Positions 39,266-48,795 are shown, numbered from the stretch's first letter. The stretch: 64,000 bases of DNA from Brevibacterium sp. RIT 803 (GCF_016892625.1 NZ_JAFEMW010000006.1:1-64000); one strand, 5' to 3'. Translations and numbers: made by a program. Notes: generated by a model from the letters alone, not told the origin.

Positions 39266-39847
39266 GTGAACCGCTCAAGTCATGAAAGCGTCGAGCCGAC
39301 GCCAATACCACCAGCCGCCCAAGGACTGTTGTTCGACGACGATCTGCCAGTCCTCGATGAAGAGGCCGGCTACCGCGGTCCGACCGTGTGCAAAGTCGTC
39401 GGCATCAGCTATCGTCGGCTCGACTACTGGGCACGCACCGACCTGGTGACCCCGTCGATCCGCAACGCCACGGGATCGGGCAGCCAGCGGCTCTACAGCT
39501 TCCGTGACATCCTCGTTCTCAAGATCGTCAAGCGGCTTCTCGACACCGGCGTCGGACTGCAGTCGATCCGCACCGCGGTCGACCACCTGCGTTCGCGCGG
39601 TGTTCGGGATCTCTCCCAGATCACTCTGATGTCCGATGGGGCCAGCGTCTTCGAATGCACCTCACCCGATGAGGTCGTTGATCTTCTGCAGGGCGGACAG
39701 GGCGTCTTCGGCATTGCCGTCGGACGTGTCTGGAATGAAGTTGAAGGCAGCCTCTCCGAACTGCCGAGCGAACGTCTTCCCGAAGATGACTCCGCCGTCG
39801 TCGAAATGGATGAGCTCGCACAGCGAAGAGCACAGAAGCTCGGCTGA
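39266..39847 (+). CDS. MerR-family regulator, homologue of Rv1830 (ResR/McdR)
   Basis: The 193-residue protein matches Rv1830 of M. tuberculosis almost motif by motif: GLLFDDDLPVLDEEAGYRGP, YRRLDYWARTDLV, GSGSQRLYSFRDILVLKIVK, and VVDLLQGGQGVFGIAVG. In mycobacteria this regulator (called ResR or McdR) acts on growth and division genes and its mutations are linked to antibiotic resilience. AAGGAGG lies before the GTG start. A TAGAAT hexamer at 39197-39202 may be the -10 element. It is a single-gene unit followed by a hairpin terminator. Confidence 0.88.
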   Translation: MNRSSHESVEPTPIPPAAQGLLFDDDLPVLDEEAGYRGPTVCKVVGISYRRLDYWARTDLVTPSIRNATGSGSQRLYSFRDILVLKIVKRLLDTGVGLQSIRTAVDHLRSRGVRDLSQITLMSDGASVFECTSPDEVVDLLQGGQGVFGIAVGRVWNEVEGSLSELPSERLPEDDSAVVEMDELAQRRAQKLG

Positions 39848-39904
39848 ACAGCTATCGCCCGGATACCGGGCAGTCCCTGACCGGGACACCATGGGGGATT
39901 GAAG

Positions 39905-39936
39905 AGTGTGGCCCGTCCGAAAGGACGGGCCACACT
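39905..39936. terminator. Perfect 14-bp hairpin terminator after the MerR gene
   Basis: Arms 39905-39918 and 39923-39936 are exact complements around a GAAA loop. Confidence 0.85.
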
Positions 39937-40144
39937 TATCTTCATCAAGAAGAATCAGGCTTCACGGCGAGGCAGCTCGGCATCACAGCAGATTCGGCAC
40001 CCCGACACCGTCGATGCCCGCATGTCGAAGAGACCCAGAGTCCTCTGGCTCACGAGTTTGAGGCTGAACCTCATGAGAAGGCGGACTCACAGACGAGCCA
40101 GTTGTCACAGGACGTGGCGTTCGACGCCTACTGCTTCTTCGGTC

Positions 40145-40957
40145 CTACTGCTTCGGGGTACTGCGCGAACGGATGTTCTCCGAGCGCAGAGCGCGTTCCA
40201 GCAGCGTGTCGAATGAGGTCGCTACTTCCTCTGCCGGCTTCCCGGGCCACGTGTGAATTGGACGGGCAGAACCCTGAGCCTGCTGCATTACGGCACGTTC
40301 GGCCAATGGCGGATTGAGCACCAGCGGCCCGAACATCTCCCGCATCTCAGTGATGCGATAGTCATGTTCGTTGGAACCGGCGCGAACCCGGTTCACTACG
40401 AGACCCAGTGGCTGGATGTCCGAAGTTCCTCGCTGGCGCAGTTCGTCTGCGGCCCGCAGGGCGCGATCCGCAGCTGCTACGGAGAACAGGCTGGGCTCGG
40501 TCACCACCGCAACACGGTTGCTGGCCGTCCACGCTGTGCGAGTGAGCCCGTTGAGACTCGGCGGACAGTCGATGAGAACTAGTCGGTACCCTTTGGCGAC
40601 GCGACTCAGCGCGTCTTCAAGGCGACGGAGGTACTTCTCCGACAATGAGGGTCGATCGAACTCCGCAGCTCTGGGGGAACCGGAGATCACGTCGAGCTGG
40701 CCGAGCTTGTCACCCACCCACCCGGAGGGGATGATCGCCTCGGACAGGATTTTCTGGGACTTGGGAGCAGCGAGCACATCGGCGATATCGACACGTGTCG
40801 ACGTCGGGACATCAAGGCCGGTCGATGAGTCCGCTTGCGGATCCATGTCGACGACCAAGGTCGGAATTCCTCGGTTATAAGCGGCCGAGGCAAGACCGAG
40901 TGTCACGGACGTCTTACCGACTCCGCCTTTGAGGCTGCTGATACTTAGGACAAGCAC
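40145..40957 (-). CDS. ParA-like ATPase without a ParB partner
   Basis: The 270-residue ATPase has the deviant Walker A motif SLKGGVGKTS, DMDPQADSS and LIDCPPSLNGL (Walker A' and B). ParA proteins move DNA or other cargo or place division machinery. No parB or cargo gene is next to it; neighbours are the MerR regulator and pyruvate carboxylase. The start is a GTG at 40957, with the palindrome ACGTTAACGT at 40964-40973 upstream, close to the likely -10 region. It may be an orphan ParA acting in positioning. Confidence 0.85.
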   Translation of the reverse strand: MLVLSISSLKGGVGKTSVTLGLASAAYNRGIPTLVVDMDPQADSSTGLDVPTSTRVDIADVLAAPKSQKILSEAIIPSGWVGDKLGQLDVISGSPRAAEFDRPSLSEKYLRRLEDALSRVAKGYRLVLIDCPPSLNGLTRTAWTASNRVAVVTEPSLFSVAAADRALRAADELRQRGTSDIQPLGLVVNRVRAGSNEHDYRITEMREMFGPLVLNPPLAERAVMQQAQGSARPIHTWPGKPAEEVATSFDTLLERALRSENIRSRSTPKQ

Positions 40958-41041
40958 CCTCCCACGTTAACGTATCCAACCGGGCTGAGCAGTCACGACC
41001 ACGCCGGGCGTGCCAGCAGAGTCGAAATCAGACCCCCTGTA

Positions 41042-41070
41042 TTCGAGTGCTCTAGGTCACTGAGTAGAGT
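41042..41070 (+). promoter_or_regulatory. Likely promoter of the pyc-def unit
   Basis: TTCGAG at 41042-41047 and TAGAGT at 41065-41070 are 17 bases apart, and the ATG of pyc follows at 41133 with a GTGAGAG-type leader. Confidence 0.4.
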
Positions 41071-41132
41071 GGTTCCTCGACAGCCCGTCGACTATCGCCC
41101 CTAGGCGATCGATACAGAAGTGAGAGACACAG

Positions 41133-44100
41133 ATGTTCTCTAAAGTTCTTGTGGCAAATCGTGGAGAGATCGCCGTTCGCGCATTCCGTGCAGCGTACGA
41201 ACTCGGCGCCTCCACTGTCGCTGTTTTTCCCTATGAGGATCGGAACTCCGAACACCGAATGAAGGCCGATGAGGCCTACATGATCGGCCAAGAAGGCCAC
41301 CCTGTTCGCGCGTACCTCAGCGTCGAAGAGATGCTGCGCGTCGCCAAGGAATCGGGAGCCGACGCCATCTACCCCGGCTACGGCTTCCTGTCGGAGAACC
41401 CCGACTTGGCGCGAGCCTGCCAGGAGGCAGGCATCACGTTCATCGGCCCCAAGGCCGATGTTCTCGAACTTGCCGGCAACAAGGTGCAGGCTCTGACAGC
41501 GGCACGCAACGCCGGTATTCCAGTACTCGATTCGACCCGTCCTTCTGCTGACATCGCTCAGCTGCTGGCCGATGCGGACTCCATGGAGTACCCGCTCTTC
41601 GTCAAGGCTGTGGCCGGTGGCGGCGGACGCGGAATGCGCCGAGTTGCCGAGTCCTCACAGTTGGAGGATGCGCTCAAGGCTGCCATGCGCGAAGCCGAAG
41701 GCGCTTTCGGAGATCCCACGGTCTTCATCGAACAGGCCGTGCAGCGTCCGCGTCACATCGAGGTCCAGGTCCTTGCCGACAACGACTCGAATGCCATTCA
41801 TCTCTTCGAACGCGACTGCTCTGTCCAGCGTCGTCATCAGAAGGTCGTCGAGATCGCACCGGCGCCGAACCTGGATCCGTCGATCGCCGGCGCACTGCAC
41901 GCAGATGCCCTGAAATTCGCTGCGGCACTGGGCTACCAGAACGCCGGAACCGTCGAGTTCCTCCTCGAGACCGACGGCCCGCGCAAGGGTCAGCACGTCT
42001 TCATCGAGATGAACCCGCGCATTCAGGTCGAACACACGGTGACAGAAGAGATCACTGACGTCGATCTGGTCGCGTCTCAGATGCGTGTCGCAGCGGGGGA
42101 GACCCTGGCAGAGATCGGCCTGGCTCAGGACGACATGCGAATCAAGGGCGCCGCCCTCCAATGCCGCATCACCACCGAGGACCCGGCGAACGCCTTCCGT
42201 CCCGACACCGGAACCATCACTGCCTACCGGTCTGCCGGCGGTGCCGGTGTCCGGCTCGACGGTGGAACGGTCCACGCAGGAGCCGTAGTCAGCGCGCACT
42301 TCGACTCGATGCTGGTCAAACTCACCTGCCGCGGTCGCGATTTCGAGCAGGCAATCTCTCGTGCACGACGTGCCCTGGCCGAGTTCCGAATTCGCGGCGT
42401 ATCGTCGAACATCGGGTTCCTGCGGGCTGTGCTTGAAGATGAGTCATTCATCGCCGGAGATCTCGCAACCTCATTCATCGAAGAGCGTCCCCATCTGCTC
42501 GACGCTCGTGTCAGCGCGGATCGTGGTTCGAAGATCCTCGACTACCTGGCCGATGTCACCGTCAACCGTCCCAATGGCGAGCCCGGCCTGCGCATCCGTC
42601 CGGGGGAGAAGCTTCCCGATATCGATCTCGACACGGATCCGACCCCTGGAAGCCGCGATCGACTCCTCGAGGTCGGCCCGACCAGTTTCGCTCAGGCACT
42701 GCGGAGCCAGACTCCGCTGGCCGTCACGGACACCACATTCCGCGACGCTCACCAGTCTCTGTTGGCGACCCGAGTGCGCACCCGAGATCTTCTGGCCGTC
42801 GCCGGGCATGTGTCCCGGATGACGCCGGAGCTGCTCAGCATCGAAGCCTGGGGAGGTGCGACCTATGATGTGGCGCTGCGCTTCCTCGGCGAGGATCCCT
42901 GGGAGCGATTGGCCGCACTGCGCTCTGCTGTGCCCAACATCAATCTCCAGATGCTGCTGCGCGGTCGCAACACCGTCGGCTACACTCCGTACCCGACCCA
43001 GGTCACCGATGCCTTCGTCGATGAGGCTGCGCGCACTGGCATCGACATCTTCCGCATCTTCGACGCCCTCAACGACGTCTCACAGATGCGTCCGGCCATC
43101 GAAGCGGTTCGGGCCACGAACACCACCGTCGCCGAGGTCGCCCTGTGCTATACCTCCGACATCCTCGATCCGCGGGAAGAGCTCTACACGCTCGACTACT
43201 ACCTGAAGCTCGCAGAAGAGATCGTCGCGGCCGGTGCCCATGTGCTCGCGATCAAGGACATGGCCGGACTCCTTCGCCCTGCCGCTGCGACGAAACTCGT
43301 CACGGCGCTGCGGGAGAACTTTGACCTGCCTGTCCACGTCCACACCCACGACACCGCCGGTGGCCAGTTGGCCACGCTCTGTGCTGCGGCAGCAGCCGGT
43401 GCCGACGCGGTCGATGCGGCATCTGCGGCCATGGCCGGGACCACCAGCCAGCCGAGCTTGTCGGCTCTGGTGGCAGCATTTGAGAACACCGAACGCGACA
43501 CCCAGATCAGCCTGAACGCGGTCAGCGACCTCGAACCGTATTGGGAGTCCGTCCGCAAGGTCTATGCCCCGTTCGAATCCGGACTGGCCGGACCGACCGG
43601 CCGCGTCTACCGCCACGAGATCCCGGGCGGACAGCTGTCCAACCTGCGCCAGCAGGCCGTAGCGCTGGGTCTGGGGGAGCGGTTCGAGGACATCGAACGC
43701 ATGTATGCGGCAGCGGACGCGATTCTTGGCCACCTCGTCAAGGTCACGCCCTCGTCCAAGGTCGTCGGCGATCTCGCGCTTCACCTCGTTGGTGCCGGCG
43801 TCGATCCTCAGGAGTTCGCAGAGAATCCGGACAAGTTCGACATTCCGGACTCGGTGATCGGCTTCCTCAGCGGCGACCTCGGTGATCCTCCAGGCGGATG
43901 GCCCGAGCCGTTCCGCACGAAGGCCCTGGCAGGGCGCAAACACAAGGCTGTGTCCGAGGATCTCCTGGCAGAGGATGCTGCTGCCTTGGAGACGCCGGGC
44001 GCCGCACGTCAGGCCAGGCTCAATTCGCTCCTGTTCCCCGGGCCGACCAGGGAGTTCGAGCAGATGCGAGCCAACTACGGCGACTTGTCCGTCGTTGAGA

Positions 44101-44534
44101 CCTCGGAATACCTCTATGGTCTGACTGCGGGCGAGGAGCACGCGGTTGAGCTGTCCAAGGGCAAGGACCTCCTCATCGGGGTGCAGGCAATCAGCGGCAC
44201 AGACGAACGCGGAATGCGATCGGTGATGTTCACCCTCAACGGTCAGCTGCGTCCGCTGCAGGTTCGCGACCGTGCGGTCGAAAGCGATGTCAAGACTGCG
44301 GAGAAGGCCGATCCGTCGAACTCCGGTCACGTGGCCAGCCCCTTCGCCGGCGTGGTCACACTGCAGGTCGCAGAGGGGGACCGGGTCGAAGCCGGCGCTA
44401 CAGTCGCGACGATCGAGGCCATGAAGATGGAAGCCTCCATCACCACACAGGCGGCCGGCACCGTCTCCCGAATCGCCATCGGCAACGTCCAGCAGCTTGA
44501 AGGCGGCGACCTCGTCGTGGTCATCGATGGCTGA
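41133..44534 (+). CDS. pyc: Pyruvate carboxylase
   Basis: The 1133-residue biotin enzyme converts pyruvate and bicarbonate to oxaloacetate and refills the citric acid cycle. It has a biotin carboxylase domain (residues 1-450; MFSKVLVANRGEIAVRAFRAA, GGGGRGMRRV, ERDCSVQRRHQKVVE), a carboxyltransferase barrel (about 530-830; TDTTFRDAHQSLLATRVR, DMAGLLRPAA, HVHTHDTAGG with metal histidines) and a C-terminal biotin carrier with K1098 in EAMKMEAS. The stop overlaps def by eight bases. It is the major anaplerotic enzyme in actinobacteria. Confidence 0.97.
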   Translation: MFSKVLVANRGEIAVRAFRAAYELGASTVAVFPYEDRNSEHRMKADEAYMIGQEGHPVRAYLSVEEMLRVAKESGADAIYPGYGFLSENPDLARACQEAGITFIGPKADVLELAGNKVQALTAARNAGIPVLDSTRPSADIAQLLADADSMEYPLFVKAVAGGGGRGMRRVAESSQLEDALKAAMREAEGAFGDPTVFIEQAVQRPRHIEVQVLADNDSNAIHLFERDCSVQRRHQKVVEIAPAPNLDPSIAGALHADALKFAAALGYQNAGTVEFLLETDGPRKGQHVFIEMNPRIQVEHTVTEEITDVDLVASQMRVAAGETLAEIGLAQDDMRIKGAALQCRITTEDPANAFRPDTGTITAYRSAGGAGVRLDGGTVHAGAVVSAHFDSMLVKLTCRGRDFEQAISRARRALAEFRIRGVSSNIGFLRAVLEDESFIAGDLATSFIEERPHLLDARVSADRGSKILDYLADVTVNRPNGEPGLRIRPGEKLPDIDLDTDPTPGSRDRLLEVGPTSFAQALRSQTPLAVTDTTFRDAHQSLLATRVRTRDLLAVAGHVSRMTPELLSIEAWGGATYDVALRFLGEDPWERLAALRSAVPNINLQMLLRGRNTVGYTPYPTQVTDAFVDEAARTGIDIFRIFDALNDVSQMRPAIEAVRATNTTVAEVALCYTSDILDPREELYTLDYYLKLAEEIVAAGAHVLAIKDMAGLLRPAAATKLVTALRENFDLPVHVHTHDTAGGQLATLCAAAAAGADAVDAASAAMAGTTSQPSLSALVAAFENTERDTQISLNAVSDLEPYWESVRKVYAPFESGLAGPTGRVYRHEIPGGQLSNLRQQAVALGLGERFEDIERMYAAADAILGHLVKVTPSSKVVGDLALHLVGAGVDPQEFAENPDKFDIPDSVIGFLSGDLGDPPGGWPEPFRTKALAGRKHKAVSEDLLAEDAAALETPGAARQARLNSLLFPGPTREFEQMRANYGDLSVVETSEYLYGLTAGEEHAVELSKGKDLLIGVQAISGTDERGMRSVMFTLNGQLRPLQVRDRAVESDVKTAEKADPSNSGHVASPFAGVVTLQVAEGDRVEAGATVATIEAMKMEASITTQAAGTVSRIAIGNVQQLEGGDLVVVIDG

Positions 44535-45033
44535 GCGCGATATCCGCCTGTGGGGTGATCCGGTGCTGCGCAGTCCGTGCGCACTGGTCACCGTCTTCGA
44601 CGAGGGGCTCAAGGCGTTGGCCCAAGACCTCGTGGACACGTCTCTGCCGGAGGGGCGGGCCGCTGTGGCGGCGCCGCAGATCGGTGTGGGCGTGCGGGCA
44701 TTCGGCTATGACCTCGACGGTCGCACGGGGTATGTCATCAACCCCGAGGTCGTCGAGGTCGCGGGAGAGCTGCGCGATATCGAGGAAGGCTGTCTCTCGG
44801 TTCCGGGTCTGTTCTTCCCCACACCGCGCTACGAGTTCGCTCGTGTGCGCGGTGTGGACGCGGAGAACTCTCCGGTGGAGCTTTCCGGCACGGAGGTCTT
44901 CGCACAGATGCTCCAACACGAGGTCGCGCACCTCGACGGTCAGGTCTATGTTCAGACCCTGCCCAAGGAACGTCGGCGAGAGGCGATGAAGGCCATTCGC
45001 GGTTCCGATTGGTTCCTCGCCAGGCAGCCATGA
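44527..45033 (+). CDS. def: Peptide deformylase
   Basis: The 168-residue metalloenzyme removes the N-formyl group from new proteins. The three motifs are present: PQIGVGVRAF in place of GxGLAAxQ, EEGCLSVPG with the metal cysteine, and QHEVAHLDG with HExxH. The first motif AVAAPQIGVGV is slightly unusual but complete. I chose the ATG at 44527, inside the end of pyc, because the protein then begins MAERDIRLWGDPVLR as in the family. Confidence 0.93.
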   Translation: MAERDIRLWGDPVLRSPCALVTVFDEGLKALAQDLVDTSLPEGRAAVAAPQIGVGVRAFGYDLDGRTGYVINPEVVEVAGELRDIEEGCLSVPGLFFPTPRYEFARVRGVDAENSPVELSGTEVFAQMLQHEVAHLDGQVYVQTLPKERRREAMKAIRGSDWFLARQP

Positions 45034-45073
45034 CACCCATGACGAACAGACACTTCAACACAAGGAGCAGCAG

Positions 45074-45928
45074 ATGAGCATTCAACGCACCGCAGTCATC
45101 GGAAGCGGACTCATGGGAGCCGGCATCGCCGAGGTGCTCGCGAAGTCGGGTCTCGACGTCATCGTCCGCGAGATCAACGACGAGGCCTCCGCAGCCGGCC
45201 GTGCTCGCATCGAGAAGTCACTGGCACGTGCGGTCGAGAAGGGGAAACTCGATTCCGAGGCGCGTGACGCGGCCCTCGGCAGGCTGAGATTCACCACCGA
45301 CATCGGTGAACTCTCCGATCGTCAGCTGGTCATTGAGGCCGCAAGTGAGAACGAGGACATCAAGAAGTCGATCTTCGCCGAACTCGACAAGGTCGTGACT
45401 GATCCTGAGGCGATCCTCGCTTCGAATACGTCGTCGATGCCGATCGTCCGGTTCGCACAGTCGACCTCACGTCCGGAGCGTGTTCTCGGGGTTCATTTCT
45501 TCAATCCGGCCCCGGTCCAGCCACTCGTCGAGATCGTCTCCTCGGTGCTCACCGCCGATTCGGTGCGTGACTCCGTCACGGAGTTCGTCGCCGAGGTGCT
45601 CGGCAAGAATCCGGTCCAGGCCCAGGACCGTCCCGGGTTCATCGTCAATGCGCTGCTCATCCCTTACCTGTGCAGCGCGATTCGCATGCTCGAGTCCGGG
45701 CTCGCCACCAAGGAAGACATCGATGCCGGGATGGTGGGCGGCTGTGCGCACCCGATGGGCCCGATCAAACTTGCCGACATGGTGGGTCTTGACACGTGCC
45801 TGTACGCGGCTGAGAGCATCTACTCGGAGACCGGCGATCCTGCTGCCAAACCTCCGGTGCTGCTCTCACGTATGGTCGACGCCGGCCTGCTCGGAGTCAA
45901 ATCCGGCCGCGGCTTCTACGAGTACTGA
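45074..45928 (+). CDS. 3-hydroxybutyryl-CoA/3-hydroxyacyl-CoA dehydrogenase
   Basis: The 284-residue NAD(P)-dependent enzyme oxidises 3-hydroxyacyl-CoA or reduces the keto form. Motifs are VIGSGLMGAGIAEVLAKSG for the dinucleotide, LASNTSSMPI, and the catalytic histidine in GVHFFNPAPVQPLVEIV. No other beta-oxidation gene is adjacent. AAGGAG precedes the ATG and a long hairpin follows. Substrate chain length cannot be told from sequence. Confidence 0.9.
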   Translation: MSIQRTAVIGSGLMGAGIAEVLAKSGLDVIVREINDEASAAGRARIEKSLARAVEKGKLDSEARDAALGRLRFTTDIGELSDRQLVIEAASENEDIKKSIFAELDKVVTDPEAILASNTSSMPIVRFAQSTSRPERVLGVHFFNPAPVQPLVEIVSSVLTADSVRDSVTEFVAEVLGKNPVQAQDRPGFIVNALLIPYLCSAIRMLESGLATKEDIDAGMVGGCAHPMGPIKLADMVGLDTCLYAAESIYSETGDPAAKPPVLLSRMVDAGLLGVKSGRGFYEY

Positions 45929-45953
45929 GGCCAGAGGCACCAGCACAGACAAA

Positions 45954-45989
45954 GAACTCCTGGTCGGTGATTGCACCGACCAGGAGTTC
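45954..45989. terminator. Perfect 16-bp hairpin between convergent genes
   Basis: Arms 45954-45969 and 45974-45989 are exact complements with loop ATTG. Confidence 0.85.
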
Positions 45990-46023
45990 GCGTATTCACG
46001 CTGCTGACCGTGAGCCGGAGGCT

Positions 46024-47283
46024 TCAGCCGGCGAGGAGCTTCTCATAGCTGGCAAGCTTCACACAGGCCACGAGCCCCTGCGCGGCCAGTTCCACGTCTT
46101 CGACTGTCGGCATGGTCGGAGCGATGCGGATGACGTTGTTGTGTGGATCCAAACCATAGGGATGGGTGGCACCGGCCGGGGTCAGTTTGACCCCCGCCTC
46201 GGCGGCCAATTTGACGATCCGGTCCGCGGTGCCTTCCAATGTCGTCAGGGTGATGAAGTAGCCGCCGTCCGGCTCAGTCCACTGCGCCAGGTCCTTGCCG
46301 CCCAGTTCCCGTTCCAAGGTATCCAGCACAGCGTCGAATTTCGGTGCGATGATCTTCGCGTGCTGTCGCATGTGCTCTTCCACGCCCGCAGGATCGGAGA
46401 AGAAGCGCAGATGACGCAGCTGGTTGACCTTATCTGGACCGATCGAGATCTTCGACAGATTCGCCCGGATCCAGTCAACCGTCTCCGGTCCCGCCCCGAA
46501 GAATGAGACACCGGCACCCGCGTGGGTGATCTTCGACGTCGAGGCGAAGATCCACGGGCGTTCCGGGTGTCCGGCCTCGGCACAGATGTCGAGGATGTCG
46601 AGTACCTCGGGATGCTCGTCCCGGAGGTGGTGGAGTCCGTACGCGTTGTCCCACAGCAGCGTGAAGTCGGGTGCCGCTGCCGGCATCGCCGCGAGTTCTT
46701 TCGCTCGTTCTTCGGTGATGGTGATGCCTGTCGGGTTCGAGTACATGGGCACCAACCACATGCCTTTGACCGTCTCGTCCTCTGCCAGACGCTGGGCCTC
46801 GGCGACGACTGGACCCTCGGAGTCCATGGGGATGCTGAGGAGTTCGAATCCCAGCGACTCGGCTAACGTGAAGTGTCGGTCGTAGCCGGGGACCGGGCAG
46901 ATGAGCTTGTGAGGTCCCTGGCCCCAGGGTCGTGAATCACTGACGGTGCCGTGCAGGAGAGCAAAGGTCAGGGCCTGGGCCATCAGGGTCAGTGAGGCGT
47001 TGCCGCCCGCCAGCAATTGGTTCGCAGGGACCTTGAGCAACGGGGAGAAGAGCTCACGCAGCTCGACGATTCCGTCCAATCCGCCGTAGTTGCGGGTATC
47101 GACTCCACTGGGAGTCAAGACGTCATCGGGTGTCACCGCTGTCAGAAGCTCTGCCGCCAGGTCGAGTTGCGCGCTTGCCGGCTTGCCTCGCGTGATATCG
47201 AGTTTCAATCCGCGGGAAGCGAATTCCTCATAGGCGCCAGAAGCGCTCTCCAGCTCTGCCTGCAGCTCGGACGTGGGGGACAT
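46024..47283 (-). CDS. Aspartate aminotransferase, type Ic (class I aminotransferase)
   Basis: The 419-residue protein shows the features of the actinobacterial subgroup Ic: LDITRGKPASAQLDLA at the N terminus, NYGGLDGIVELRE, ICPVPGYDRHF, MYSNPTGITI, WDNAYGLHHL and the pyridoxal phosphate lysine in FASTSKITHAG, with RIAPTMPTVED at the C-terminal arginine. It transfers the amino group between aspartate and 2-oxoglutarate. In C. glutamicum AspT is the main aspartate-forming enzyme. It is a single gene, divergent from the methyltransferase. Confidence 0.9.
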   Translation of the reverse strand: MSPTSELQAELESASGAYEEFASRGLKLDITRGKPASAQLDLAAELLTAVTPDDVLTPSGVDTRNYGGLDGIVELRELFSPLLKVPANQLLAGGNASLTLMAQALTFALLHGTVSDSRPWGQGPHKLICPVPGYDRHFTLAESLGFELLSIPMDSEGPVVAEAQRLAEDETVKGMWLVPMYSNPTGITITEERAKELAAMPAAAPDFTLLWDNAYGLHHLRDEHPEVLDILDICAEAGHPERPWIFASTSKITHAGAGVSFFGAGPETVDWIRANLSKISIGPDKVNQLRHLRFFSDPAGVEEHMRQHAKIIAPKFDAVLDTLERELGGKDLAQWTEPDGGYFITLTTLEGTADRIVKLAAEAGVKLTPAGATHPYGLDPHNNVIRIAPTMPTVEDVELAAQGLVACVKLASYEKLLAG

Positions 47284-47434
47284 CGATGCTCCTTGTCACT
47301 GTTGTTTGACCGGTACAACCATCCTAGTCACTTCCCAGTCCAGGTGCGGGCCAGCGCCGCGGGCGAGACCAGTTTTGCTGACGAGTTAGAGTTGACCACG
47401 ATCGATCAACTTCACGAGTCGGGGTGGGCAAACT

Positions 47435-48154
47435 GTGAGACCACGTGCGCAAGCAGCTCATGGACGCAGCTTCGGCCAGCTGGCCGGAGTCTATGACGAA
47501 GTGCGTCCCCGGTATCCCGATGCCGCCATCAACCTGGTGGGCAGAGACTGGAGCGCTCTCGAGATCTGTGACCTGGGCGCTGGGACAGGCATTCTCAGCA
47601 GTGCGCTGCTCGACCGTGGTGCGAATGTGATCGCCATCGATCCTGACGAGGTGGCGTTGGCCAACAATCCCGCACGAAGTCTCGTGGGCAGCGCAGAGGG
47701 TACGGGTCTGCCGGACGCCTGCGTCGATATCGTCACCGTGGCACAGGCATGGCACTGGTTCGACGAAGCCGCGGCTGCGACCGAGATCAGGCGAATTCTG
47801 CGACCCCGTGGGCGTCTGATCATCCTCATCAATCAGCTCGATGTGCGTATCGATTGGGTGCTGCGTCTGAGTCGGATCATGCACGCCGGCGACGTGTACC
47901 GTCCCGCGTACCGTCCGAGCCCTGCAGGCTTCGACCTCATCGACCATGAGCTGGTTGAGTTCACCACACCGCTCCCGTTCGAGGGCATCGTCGATCTGGC
48001 CAGGACCCGTTCCTATTGGCTGCGGTCGAACCAGACGACGCGGTCTCGGGTCGAGTCGAACCTCCGTGAGTACTTCTCCCTCGAGCATCCATTCGACGGT
48101 GAGCTTGACCTGCCCTACATGTGTCTGGCCTACGTTCTCAGACCTGACGACTGA
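47435..48154 (+). CDS. Class I SAM-dependent methyltransferase
   Basis: The 239-residue protein has the methyltransferase motifs CDLGAGTGILSSALLDRG (motif I), VIAIDPDEV (acidic residue of motif II), AEGTGLPDACVDIVTVAQAWHWFD and LRPRGRLIILI. This pattern, with AWHWFD after motif III, fits the small-molecule methyltransferase type 11 group. The GTG at 47435 has no clear ribosome binding site. The substrate is unknown; it is a single gene. Confidence 0.85.
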   Translation: MRPRAQAAHGRSFGQLAGVYDEVRPRYPDAAINLVGRDWSALEICDLGAGTGILSSALLDRGANVIAIDPDEVALANNPARSLVGSAEGTGLPDACVDIVTVAQAWHWFDEAAAATEIRRILRPRGRLIILINQLDVRIDWVLRLSRIMHAGDVYRPAYRPSPAGFDLIDHELVEFTTPLPFEGIVDLARTRSYWLRSNQTTRSRVESNLREYFSLEHPFDGELDLPYMCLAYVLRPDD

Positions 48155-48195
48155 GCCACAGCGAATTTCAGGGCACAGACTCTCTCAGCCTGAAG

Positions 48196-48227
48196 AAGCG
48201 GGCCGCACCCATTGGTGCGACCCGCTT
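48196..48227. terminator. Hairpin terminator between the methyltransferase and hsp20 genes
   Basis: Arms 48196-48209 and 48214-48227 pair over 14 bases with one mismatch. Confidence 0.75.
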
Positions 48228-48247
48228 TCAACGCCTGGGTCTGTCGA

Positions 48248-48712
48248 TCAGGCGCCAGCCGGATTCTCATCCTGTGCTGGGGAGGTTTCGACGACCTCGG
48301 TGACTCTGGTGGGGTTGGAGTGTGAGACGTTGATCTTACGTGGCCGCGCTTCCTCTGCCACAGGGATTGTCAGCGACAGCACGCCGTCCTGGTAGTCAGC
48401 CTGGATCCGGTCGAGTGCGACCCGGTTCCCGAGGGTGAGCTGGCGGGCGTAGGTGCCGGTCGTACGTTCCCGAGTCAACCACTTCACATCCTTGTCAGCG
48501 ACCTCTGACTGTCGCTGAGCGCGAACCGTCAGCGTACGATCTTCGACGTCGACATCGATGCTCGAGGGATCCACACCCGGCATGTCGATACGTGCGACGA
48601 AGACCTCTCCGTCGCGGTAGAGATCCATGGGAAGCGAAGTGGAGTTCGGGGTGCGAGTCACTTCCGAGAAGAATCGATCGAGGTCACGGATGGGGTCAAA
48701 ACGTGTAGCCAT
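48248..48712 (-). CDS. hsp20: Hsp20/alpha-crystallin small heat-shock protein
   Basis: The 154-residue chaperone holds unfolding proteins. It begins MATRFDPIRDLDRFFSEV and has an alpha-crystallin domain (about 28-128) with FVARIDMPGVDPSSIDVDVED, DGVLSLTIPVAEEARPRKI and the I/V-x-I/V motif in the C-terminal tail. A HAIR operator lies just upstream, so it is expected to be repressed by HspR and induced by heat. It is divergent from the AEC transporter gene. Confidence 0.93.
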   Translation of the reverse strand: MATRFDPIRDLDRFFSEVTRTPNSTSLPMDLYRDGEVFVARIDMPGVDPSSIDVDVEDRTLTVRAQRQSEVADKDVKWLTRERTTGTYARQLTLGNRVALDRIQADYQDGVLSLTIPVAEEARPRKINVSHSNPTRVTEVVETSPAQDENPAGA

Positions 48713-48738
48713 GAGCTTCCTTTCGTTAGGTCGTTACA

Positions 48739-48757
48739 TTGAGTCAAACACACTCAA
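48739..48757 (-). promoter_or_regulatory. HAIR element (HspR operator) upstream of hsp20
   Basis: TTGAGT (48739-48744), a seven-base spacer, and ACTCAA (48752-48757) match the HAIR consensus CTTGAGT-N7-ACTCAAG except its outer bases. It lies 27-45 bases before the hsp20 start. Confidence 0.8.
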
Positions 48758-48795
48758 CTTTGAAATGATTCCCATCTCATGAAATTCTCAGTCAC

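Noticed and set aside
43080..44639. Minus-strand open frame of 519 codons opposite pyc
   Set aside because: It is antisense to the carboxyltransferase and biotin domains of pyruvate carboxylase; long antisense frames are common in high-GC coding DNA.
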